Part shown: positions 1 through 7,620 of the stretch, piece by piece
How the letters are laid out: each line of letters begins with the position of its first letter
Numbering within the stretch: position 1 is the stretch's first letter
DNA from: Rhizomucor pusillus
Lineage: Eukaryota > Mucoromycota > Mucoromycetes > Mucorales > Lichtheimiaceae
Assembly: GCA_900175165.2 (NCBI GenBank)
Contig: FWWN02000638.1
Span: 1,828 to 14,105, forward strand
Length of the DNA: 12,278 bases
Direction: 5' to 3'
Program-made: the position numbers and the translations under genes
Notes under the pieces: model-generated
Told to the model about the DNA's origin: nothing
The model's input: the letters and a program-made list of their open reading frames with translations, nothing else
Databases searched by the model: none

Positions 1-263
1 CGGTAAGCCTTGCAGTTCATCCTGGATTCTGAATATTATTGAGGTACTAATATTGAGACTGCTTCTCTTTAGATGACTCGGTAAGTAAAAGTGGATACAA
101 GCCTATAATACCTGGATTTTTTACTGATTGATCCGGTTGGCATTGTTCGGAGCAACTGCACTACATGGCAAATTTGAACCAATATGGTAAGTTTTCGTCG
201 TCCTTAGATCGACAAGAATATTTATTAATTTGGTTCCAAGGGGTTAAATATGCAGTATCATGA
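1..263 (+). CDS. Possible 3' end of an unrecognised plus-strand gene (partial)
   Basis: Splice signals suggest the tail of a gene entering from the left. A preceding exon ends at base 2. An intron at 3-72 has donor GTAAGC, branch TACTAAT and acceptor CTTTAG. An 8-nt exon lies at 73-80. A second intron at 81-152 has donor GTAAGT, branch TACTGAT and acceptor CGGAG. A terminal exon runs 153-263 and ends in TGA. The phases agree: the last base of exon 1 plus the 8-nt exon gives three whole codons (Asp-Asp-Ser), and the last exon then reads 36 residues, beginning QLHYMANLNQY and ending FQGVKYAVS. I do not recognise the family. A GTAAG at 187 is probably not used, because the frame stays open through it. 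The call rests only on splice consensus and phase, so this stretch could be noncoding. Confidence 0.35.
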
Positions 264-431
264 TCCATTGCAGCCACAGATGTTTGCTGAAATTCTCCCC
301 CAGACACAGTCGTCCAAGAAAAAAAAATTTGGGATTTTGGGAGAAGAGAGTGCTCCTTTCTATTTCAAAAAGTACAAGGTTTTGTCACGGGACTGTATAC
401 AGTGAGTCGCTTTGACGCATAGCAGCAGTTC

Positions 432-438
432 TATAAAT
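432..438 (+). promoter_or_regulatory. TATA-like element before eIF2 gamma
   Basis: TATAAAT lies 48 nt before the eIF2 gamma ATG in an otherwise unremarkable 216-bp gap after the preceding predicted stop codon. It could be a core promoter element. If transcription starts about 30 nt downstream, as is common for TATA promoters, the leader would be very short. The assignment is inference from consensus and position only. Confidence 0.3.
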
Positions 439-447
439 TGGTTTGGA

Positions 448-480
448 ATGCTCAACGTTAGCACCTATTCAGATCTATAA
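448..480 (+). other. Upstream ORF overlapping the eIF2 gamma start codon (TAATG)
   Basis: An ATG at 448 opens a 10-codon reading frame (MLNVSTYSDL) that ends in TAA at 478-480. The last A of this stop is the first base of the eIF2 gamma ATG at 480-482. This is seen directly in the sequence. Whether it acts as a uORF depends on where the mRNA starts. The TATA-like element at 432 could place the start downstream of 448, in which case the uORF would not be in the transcript. Confidence 0.4.
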
Positions 481-2077
481 TGGCAGTATCCGAAGAAGTT
501 CAAAGCGTCCAAGTGGATGTAACCAAGCTTACACCATTGTCGCCTGAAGTCATTTCTAAGCAGGCTACAATCAATATCGGTAGTGTACTCAACGCTGTAG
601 TACTGTGCATATAATAATCAGTCTAAGACAAATTGCTTTTTAGGTACCATTGGTCACGTCGCTCACGGTAAATCTACTGTCGTAAAAGCAATTTCTGGAG
701 TACAGGTATCTATTGATTGCGAGAGACGCACCGAAAGGCAGCAGCAACAGCAGCAGCAGCAGCAGAAACAACTGAATGCTCTATTTTTGTCCTACAGACT
801 GTCCGTTTCAAAAATGAAATGGAACGTAACATTACCATTAAGCTCGGTTATGCCAATGCAAAGATCTACAAATGCGAGAATCCAGAATGCCCTCGTCCCG
901 GCTGCTACAGATCATACGGTTCAGCTAAAGAAGATAACCCTCCGTGCGAACGCCCTGGATGCGGTGGAAAAATGAAGCTTGTTCGACACGTCTCGTTTGT
1001 CGACTGTCCAGGTCACGACATTTTGATGACAACTATGCTTTCAGGTGCCGCAGTCATGGATGCTGCGCTTTTGCTTATTGCAGGCAACGAATCTTGCCCT
1101 CAGCCTCAAACATCTGAACATTTGGCCGCCATTGAAATCATGAAGCTCAAGCATGTCATTATTTTGCAGAATAAGGTTGATCTGGTAAAGGAAACTGCAG
1201 CGAAAGAACAGCACGATGATATCCTGGCATTTGTCAAGGGTACCGTCGCTGACGGTGCTCCCGTCATCCCCATCTCTGCACAACTCAAGTACAACATTGA
1301 TGCCATCAACGAATACATTACCAAGAAGATTCCAGTCCCCGTCCGTGATTTCGCAGCCAGTCCTCGTTTAATCGTCATCCGTTCCTTTGATATCAACAAA
1401 CCCGGTGCTGATATTAACCAGCTTCAGGGCGGTGTCGCGGGTGGTTCCATTTTGAAGGGTGTCTTGAAGGTCGGCGATGAGATTGAGGTGCGACCTGGTG
1501 TAATTATCAAAGATCAAGAAGGCAAGATCCGTGCACGACCTATCCTGTCCAAGATCTTGACCTTGGCCGCCGAAACAAACAAGCTGGAGTTTGCTGTTCC
1601 TGGTGGTTTGATTGGTGTTGGTACACAGATGGATCCTACCCTCTGCCGTGGTGATCGACTTGTCGGTCAAGTTCTCGGCTATCCCGGAACCCTGCCATCT
1701 ATTTACACTGAATTGGAAATCTCGTACTTTTTGCTTCGACGACTTTTGGGTGTGAAGACTGACGATAAGAAGCAGGCCAAGGTTGCCAAGTTGTCCAAGG
1801 GTGAACTGTTGCTGGTTAACATTGGTTCCGTTTCTACGGGCGGTCGCGTTGTTGGTGTCAAGGCTGATCTTGCAAAGATCGTTTTGACCGGTCCTACATG
1901 CACTGAAGTCGGTGACAAGGTCGCTCTATCCAGAAAGATTGAGAGACACTGGCGGTGAGTCTATCAAATCTTTGATATACTAGCAGGATATTGAAAAAGC
2001 TAATTTATTTGTATAATAGTCTCATTGGTTGGGGCAAGATCAAGCGTGGCACTGAACTCGAAGCAGAAGCCAACTAG
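480..2077 (+). CDS. GCD11: Translation initiation factor eIF2 subunit gamma
   Basis: The gamma subunit of the cytosolic eIF2 heterotrimer binds GTP and initiator Met-tRNA and delivers it to the 40S subunit. The exons are 480-579, 644-705, 798-1954 and 2020-2077, giving 458 aa, close to the human length. Visible motifs are the P-loop GHVAHGKST (residues 37-45), switch II DCPGHD (123-128), NKVD (179-182) and the SAQLKYN stretch. A Cys-rich knob carries C80, C85, C90, C104 and C109. Domain II carries [16 protein letters not shown]. Domain III holds [15 protein letters not shown] and ends in [13 protein letters not shown]. Introns are 64, 92 and 65 nt. The second contains a CAG repeat, and splicing restores the conserved run [11 protein letters not shown]. 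The start gives a normal short N-terminal extension, and no other upstream ATG is in frame with it. The identification is secure; exact splice sites are by inspection. Confidence 0.97.
739..765 (+). repeat. Intronic CAG trinucleotide repeat
   Basis: Nine consecutive CAG/CAA triplets (two CAG, one CAA, six CAG) lie inside intron 2 (706-797) of the eIF2 gamma gene. Continuing the frame of exon 2, the repeat would read as polyglutamine and the whole intron has no stop codon. However, the intron is 92 nt, so retention would shift the frame of exon 3. The conserved protein on both sides shows the segment is removed in the functional mRNA. Confidence 0.85.
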
Positions 2078-2155
2078 GTGTAGAAAGTCATTTGTTGCAT
2101 AAGTAAAAAAATATACAAAAAAGGACCGTTAAAAAGAAGGCGAATAGCAGAGGCT

Positions 2156-2574
2156 CTACTGCAATGCTGACTTTTGGATAATCTCAATGGCTTCCTGCAC
2201 TTGACATTGCGCTTGCTCCACCTCGGCGAGCAAATCCTTTGCGTGGGACGACAGATTTGGCAGCTCCTCTACGCGGTTTAGAAAATCGCATGCAAGTTGA
2301 CAGACACCGTTCTGCTGACCCTCCTCCCCTCCTTTCAGTTTCACAATTACATCTTGAAGATCAATGTCTCCTGGAGCAGGAGGTGACCACACTTCTAAAA
2401 AGAAGGAGCAGCAGCTCTAGCCTTGCAGCTTTGCTTTGTAAATATCGGCAGTTTACCTCGTACTTTGCTTGAGAGTTGGACACCGTGATCGCTAAGGAAA
2501 TCATCGATGTCAAATGGGATCTTTGCAGTGCTCTGAATATCACTTGCAACGTTGGCGAATGTAAGGTTACTCAT
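2156..2574 (-). CDS. Small predicted helical protein, unrecognised
   Basis: This is a two-exon gene. Exon 1 is 2574-2457, exon 2 is 2394-2156, and the 62-nt intron has donor GTAAAC and a T-rich TTTTTAG acceptor. The product is 118 aa. It begins MSNLTFANVASDIQ, followed by an acidic stretch (FDIDDFLSDHG) that runs up to the splice junction at REVW. A short proline stretch (SPPAPGD) follows, and the C-terminal half looks helical and possibly coiled-coil (LLAEVEQAQCQVQEAIEIIQK). There is no signal peptide or membrane span. The size and helical tail would suit a small subunit of a multiprotein complex, such as a kinetochore, Mediator or BLOC-type subunit, but I do not recognise the family and assign no function. 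It converges with eIF2 gamma with 78 bp between stop codons, and starts 215 bp beyond the OST1 stop. Confidence 0.62.
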
Positions 2575-2671
2575 ATGCTAACAACTTTTTTAGGGAATTT
2601 ATGAAATGAACGAAAGAAGAATGAAGGGCGTTATTGATATCTTCTGTCCGTTTTAGTAGTCTTTAGTACTT

Positions 2672-2684
2672 TGATGTCACATCA
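2672..2684. promoter_or_regulatory. CRE-like odd palindrome before the small gene
   Basis: TGATGT-C-ACATCA is a perfect 6-bp inverted repeat around a single base. It contains TGATGTCA, one change from the bZIP/CREB site TGACGTCA. It lies 98 bp upstream of the ATG of the small minus-strand gene and within the 3' flank of OST1. It could be a bZIP operator, but a short palindrome can arise by chance. No function is shown. Confidence 0.25.
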
Positions 2685-2789
2685 TAGATAAAGCAAGGAT
2701 TAAGTCCTTTCTTTTTGCGCTGTCTATTCATATTCTTTAAGCAACCTATATATATTGCTCGTTGAGTTCTGTTTTTGTGATCGCTTGAT

Positions 2790-4635
2790 CTACTCCTTTT
2801 TGAGTGCGGGTTTCTGTATGCGGAGTAACGGAGTTCGTTGGTTAGCGCAAATCTTCCAAGAGGTTGGTGACATGATCAAGAATAGACTTACCTTTGGTGT
2901 GCCAATAGTGAAGCTGATTTTTGATAGAATGGTGCTAATCATAAAAAGAGTAAACAAACAACCGGAAACAACCAGCGGTTTCTGCAAAAGCCTGAAGCTT
3001 GGGTATTCATAAGTGATCTAGGTAGTAGAAAGAAAAAATGTTAGCATGAATATATATATGTATATATACCCAGCAATTCCAAATATGTTACCTGGATAGG
3101 CTGCTCATGTTCTTTCACAACGTTGTGTTTTTCGAGTATAAGCAAATAGCGACCAGTTGAATCGAAGTTTGTAAAATGTGTGGCATGCTCCTCACGATCG
3201 AGCTTGAAGGGTGCATGGACCTTGACGTTGCTAACATATAAATATAAAGGGTCAATACGAGAATACTCACTGAAAGGCCTAAACAAGGACTTACGTAGCA
3301 CCCTCAGGCAAGACAATGTTGAGTCGAAGCTTGTCGACGGCCATATCATAGACATTGTCGACAAAATTGACGTTCAACATATACTGTCCAGTTTCCTTGG
3401 AATAACGTACGAATTTGTTCAAGTCAACATTGTAGCCGTGGTACCAGGTATAGTTCCATCCACCGAAAAGAGGATACCGCGGTGCAAACTGGAAAATGGC
3501 TGCATCCTTGTCTGGACGAAAGTGAGACGTGGAGACGTTTCCAATCTCGTCTCGATAATACACATCGCGGGCTCCAGCAGGCAGACGGAATGTCAAGTCC
3601 TTCAAAACATTTGTTTGGCTGTGTACCATCCTAGTCATTTGGTATGTGATGCGACTGAACTCTTCTTCTAACCTAAAAAAAGGGCGTTTCGCATCATTCA
3701 TCCAAAAATCAAGCAATGACTCTCCAACTTACTGTGCACCAGCGTGGTACAACTTGTAGTCTTCTTCGACTGCTAGGTTGTTGCCCCAGTGGGAAACCTG
3801 GAGATCGCGACGCAATTCGGTAACTGTCAACAGTGGTTTCGAATATTCATAGTGAAGTCGCAGAGGAGCGAACAATTCCGGTCCAGCATTCTCAAAAGGT
3901 CCATAAATGATCTTGTTTCCGCTCTGCTGTACAAAGTCTCCACCTGTGAACGACTGGATAATCTTGGTTGGTAGTCTGTTTATTGTTAGCATACATACAC
4001 GCGTGCAAAAATTTGAATTTACGTTTATTACTTACTGCACTGTGGTCTTGATTTCATCCGAGGGATAGGCCGAGTAAGAGTATACATTGCCGTTGTACAG
4101 AACGAACTGTCGAGCAACTTGAGGTATTCTGGCCGGCAGAGGTTCCAACGCGTGGGTGTAGGCAATCTTGACACCAAACCGGATTTCTTGGCCAGGCTGC
4201 ACGGGTTCATCAAATGTAATCTTATACAGTTGCACTTGTCTGTAATACATAAATATTAGATCGATCCACAAAATATACTCCTGCTTTTACTTACTTTTCA
4301 GAGTCGAAGCCGACCTGCGTGATAGACAGCGAGGTTTTCGGTTCCTGGCGAAGGAACGCAGAAACGCTCGCGGCCTTTTCCTCCTCCTCCTGAGGAAGCA
4401 TAAAGATATACTCAGAGACTGGATAAGACTGGATATTCTTGGCGCGAACACCGAGATCTTCCTGCACGATATTTGTTCGAAGGTCGAGTACTCGCAGTAA
4501 CTTTACGTTGGTAAAGTCGGGAGAGATTGGAATGGTGGTCTTGGCAACTGCCGCATCAGCAGATGCTCGGACCACGCTGCTTGTCAGTGCAGTCAGCGCG
4601 AAAAACGCCCACAGCCACACTGAGGATCTATGCAT
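2790..4635 (-). CDS. OST1: Ribophorin I, oligosaccharyltransferase subunit 1 (OST1)
   Basis: This ER-membrane subunit of the oligosaccharyltransferase complex transfers the dolichol-linked glycan to Asn of nascent proteins. Seven exons: 4635-4295, 4239-4036, 3975-3733, 3672-3295, 3230-3092, 3017-2892 and 2813-2790. The product is 484 aa, near the yeast OST1 length and shorter than the mammalian protein. A signal peptide (residues 1 to about 26, WLWAFFALTALTSSVV) is followed by the lumenal ribophorin fold. Family hallmarks include EDLGVRAKN, PYxLF-type FAPRYPLFGGWNYTWYHGYN, FVDNVYDMAVDKL and LPEGAT. A single membrane span follows (about 449-466, LVVSGCLFTLFMISTIL), and then a short cytosolic tail ending PALKKE. 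Introns are 56-78 nt; the 74-nt one has a clear GCTAAC branch point. The last intron is 78 nt and stop-free. The NYT in the wing region is a potential glycosylation sequon. Confidence 0.95.
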
Positions 4636-4794
4636 GACGCGCCAAATATGTGGAAGTTGCGGTAAAGCCGTTGTTGTGTATTCTTGCTGATGATGCGCTG
4701 GACCAATCCGACCAGTTTGAAATGCGCGGAGAATGCCCCGCCCGCTCCTCGAGTTAACTGTACATTGTTGCGTCCGAAAACCTGATTTTCTAGT

Positions 4795-4808
4795 GCTCGA
4801 GCTCGAGC
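4795..4808. repeat. 14-bp CTCGAG-containing perfect palindrome
   Basis: GCTCGAGCTCGAGC equals its own reverse complement and holds two CTCGAG hexamers in tandem. A third CTCGAG is at 4748-4753. It lies about 160 bp upstream of the OST1 ATG. CTCGAG is an E-box-like CANNTG relative, so a bHLH or other dimeric factor site is possible, but this is inference only. Confidence 0.4.
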
Positions 4809-5146
4809 TATCAGAACTAATACTTTACTACAGCGGAAACGACTTCTCTGTTTGCTGTATGGTTTCTTTTTTAGTTTGTATGCAGTATCCGACACCGTGC
4901 AGTACACTTTTGAAAGCTCTCACCCGAACGTGCCAAGACTCGCTCGGGAATACAGATGAGAGGTCGCGAGTAGTTATTCTCAATTTGGCAATAAAGAGCA
5001 TAACTATCCCTTCTAAAAGATGGATTATACTGAGCCTTTTTAAATCCATGGAAAGTTGAAGGAACCATCACTGAGCATTCTTGCTAGAGTTCAAATTTAT
5101 ACAGATCCTCAAGGTTTATGTACACTCGTCGATTCCTAGGAAACGA

Positions 5147-5270
5147 CAGAAAACGAGAGAGGGATAGAGAGAAAGAAGAGTAGCGAAGAGAGAGGTAGAG
5201 CGTGCACCAGCACACTCAAGGCTGGGAAGAACGATGTGCAAGTATGTGTGTGTGTGTGAGAGAGAGAGAG
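5147..5270. repeat. Simple-sequence stretch: GA-rich tract and (TG)7(AG)6
   Basis: A purine-rich GA/GAAA stretch runs from about 5147 to 5195. A clean compound microsatellite of seven TG then six AG units lies at 5245-5270. On the transcript strand of the adjacent regulator gene the latter reads (CT)6(CA)7, starting about 20 nt after its TAA, so it probably lies in the 3' UTR. Confidence 0.8.
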
Positions 5271-5289
5271 GCTAGGTAATTCAGGATAA

Positions 5290-7455
5290 TTATAGCGGTG
5301 ATTCTGCCTCGGGCCAGGCAAAACCCGTATGAATATCCAAGTGCAGGAGACTTGCCCTTAAGAAATCAGCCAGAAACGCGTACCCAGGTAAAGGATAACC
5401 CAGGTATGCCTGGAGAGCACTTTTCTGACCGGATCTGAAGAAGGACACGAGAGGAGAAGCAGTTACAGGCACATTGTGGTCGTCCGGAATCAAAATATGG
5501 CGGATATTCTCCAGACATGTCTTGATGTCTGCTTGTGCTGATTCTGAGATAACAATACCGCAGGAGGAATAGAGTATAGATAACGAGTTGAAAAGCTGCA
5601 TCATGTATTCAAGCGTGACTAGAAGAACGGAAAAATTATAAATATACTTCCTTTCTTTGGAGCAACATCTCCCAATTTTTGAACTTACAGGTCGCTACAT
5701 GTTCATCCTGGCTGATCTTAGTAAGTGCCTTGATGACCAGCTCTGCTGATCGAATAGCCACTGCTTTCGCGTGCTCTCGTACCATGTGTGCAACTTGGTC
5801 GGCAATACCGCTGTCCGACGATACGCGCGGTCTCAAGAACGCGCAGTGGATGGACATGGTCACTGAATGCAAGGATGCGAAAAAGATTGCCTTTTTGGTA
5901 GACTCGATCTCCTCTAAACAGCCAAACATTTCAATTGAAAATGGATCATCGCCCAGGCGCAGCTCCTTCGGTACAGTGTTCCACCATTCCATAACACGTT
6001 GCTTGTGCCAGAAAATATCTTCCAGCTGTACAGCGCATCCCTGATCATTAAACATGTCATGGACAACTTGCTGCAGATATCAAGAGGCGGAATGATCAGT
6101 TAGTAACTTACACATCAAGTCGCATGATGTAGACGGCTTACCAAAATATGTCGTACATAATCCGTGTTGCCGAGACGCAGTATATGGTTGTATACGTCAA
6201 CGTGCTCTTTTGCTCTCGGCGATTCATCTGGCAAGGTAACGAGAATATCAAACATTGGCACCTCGCAGACGAATCTGTCGTCTATGAATAAATCAAGCAT
6301 GTGCATAATACTGCCGATAAACAGATTGTGGCGCTGGAAAATTGCATGTTGAATCGGAGGAGGTTCCGTCTTCTTGGCCTCGATCTCCATATCTTTGCAG
6401 ATCATGTATGAGATGCTTCCGAGTCGACGGGCCTCGTGGAATTTTAGCATCACAAACATGATGAAATGAAGCATAAACGAGATAGTGATGACGGTCTCCA
6501 GGCGTCGCGAAGGATCATCGAACATATCGGCGAGAAGATCCTTGGCTTTCATGTAGAAGTATTCCGCGTGGCGCCGCCGTTCTATTGTGTTGACAGTCCT
6601 TGGACGCATCGTAATGGCCATAGTCGAGCAGATGGCCATTGTCATTGCATCTTGCATAACATCTTTAAGCCCTCTGTAATATTTGAGATATGACGGTACA
6701 TGTATGAGTGGTCTGCGCTCGTTTGCGCTCGTTAGGTATTCGTTGATTAGATAATCAACAAGGATGCGAGGATCGATTTTTAGCGGATACATGGACAGCG
6801 TCATTTCGGTCTTCTTGGCATGTAGCTCCAGAAACACGTTGGAAATAGCCTGGAACGTACGTGGAACAATCGATCTTTCGATACCTTCAAAGTATAATGA
6901 CTCCTGATCAAATAGGCCAGAAAATGGTGACAGGTAGCGCATAGATGCCCAACCGTAACTAAGAAGTTCTGAAATGCTTTTGATGTCTGTTTCGACCCGA
7001 AGTTTTCCATCAACAAAGCTTAGTTTCCACTGCGGACCATCTTGCTCTGTAGTTGTCGTCGTTGACGCCTTTGCTCTCTTTGCTCTTTGGCCGTCGGATC
7101 GTCGTGGTGCAGACAGGCTATTCTTGGTGACCAATGTATCAAGTGTTCTCTCGAGTTTGCTTATTTCTCTGTAAAGTTCGGCAACCTCCTTCGTCCAGAG
7201 CTGCAGCTCTTGGTTCCCGCATTCTACTACTTCGTCTTCGCCGTTGTCATCGTCTAAATCTGCCGATTCGAGATGATCTTTTTGGATCTTTAGACATTCC
7301 AAGCCAAGACGAACGCACCGTTCGCAATCTTTCGAATCCGGAAGCCAAACGCACTTGCGTCGACTCTTTTTACATTCTAGATAACGAATATCAGAGCTAG
7401 TCCGAGTTTCTCATAAAGATAGACATATACCTAGGCATGGTCTGTTCCTTGGCAT
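5290..7455 (-). CDS. Zn(II)2Cys6 transcription factor with fungal middle-homology region
   Basis: This is a nuclear DNA-binding regulator. Exons are 7455-7431, 7376-6142, 6070-5689 and 5618-5290, giving 656 aa. The binuclear zinc cluster is at the extreme N-terminus: C7-x2-C10-x6-C17-x8-C26-x2-C29-x6-C36, with the usual basic run KKSRRK between C10 and C17. An acidic linker follows, then a heptad-like dimerisation helix (about 63-93, VAELYREISKLERTLDTLV) and a basic patch RRSDGQRAKRAK (100-111) that could be a nuclear localisation signal. From about residue 213 the protein resembles the Fungal_trans region (LVDYLINEYLTSANERRPLIHVPSYLKYY) and is helical to the end. Introns are 54, 71 and 70 nt. 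The first splits the zinc cluster between C7 and C10; the second has a perfect TACTAAC. Target genes and inducer are not predictable from sequence. The ATG lies 165 bp downstream of the SUN gene stop. Confidence 0.92.
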
Positions 7456-7620
7456 ACGCAAAATTGGAAAGAGAGTATGTGTCACACAAGTAAAGCAAAG
7501 CTTGGTATTTTTAATCGACACATGTCAAGAGAGCAGTGATGTTGCAATTTAAGAACCTTTTTATATGTAACGATACAGCAAATGAATATATACATTGAAG
7601 TAAAATGGAATGAGGGGCTT

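Larger units (their letters stand above)
4636..5289. other. Spacer: OST1 promoter and transcription-factor 3' flank
   Basis: This is a 654-bp gap between two minus-strand genes. It should hold the OST1 promoter (low-coordinate side) and the 3' UTR of the Zn cluster regulator (high-coordinate side). It contains an inverted CCAAT box at 4703-4707 (ATTGG on the OST1 strand, about 70 bp before its ATG). Three CTCGAG hexamers lie at 4748-4808, two of them in a 14-bp palindrome, and a GA/TG-rich stretch lies at 5147-5270. A 108-codon open frame on the plus strand (4733-5059) has no recognisable domain, and I do not call it a gene. Confidence 0.5.

Noticed and set aside
250..405. 51-codon plus-strand ORF starting MQYHDPLQPQMF before eIF2 gamma
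   Set aside because: It overlaps the predicted terminal exon of the upstream gene in another frame, no splice option joins it in phase, and no domain is recognisable.
787..975. Plus-strand ORF overlapping the start of eIF2 gamma exon 3
   Set aside because: It is the retained-intron frame running into exon 3 out of phase; the conserved eIF2 gamma frame explains the region.
2755..3012. 85-codon plus-strand ORF
   Set aside because: It is antisense to the last OST1 exons and introns, which are supported by the membrane span and splice signals.
4593..4907. 104-codon minus-strand ORF across the OST1 start
   Set aside because: It runs out of frame with the OST1 signal peptide exon and has no recognisable features.
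4733..5059. 108-codon plus-strand ORF in the OST1 upstream spacer
   Set aside because: It shows no domain, signal peptide or splice support; its Leu/Cys-rich composition and the overlap with the expected promoter make it a likely chance frame.
5136..5321. Minus-strand ORF rich in Ser-Leu and His-Thr repeats
   Set aside because: The repeats come directly from translating the CT/CA microsatellite; there is no independent coding evidence.
7330..7345. TTCGAATCC string resembling a tRNA B box
   Set aside because: It lies in the zinc-cluster coding exon, and no A box or cloverleaf arms can be placed around it.
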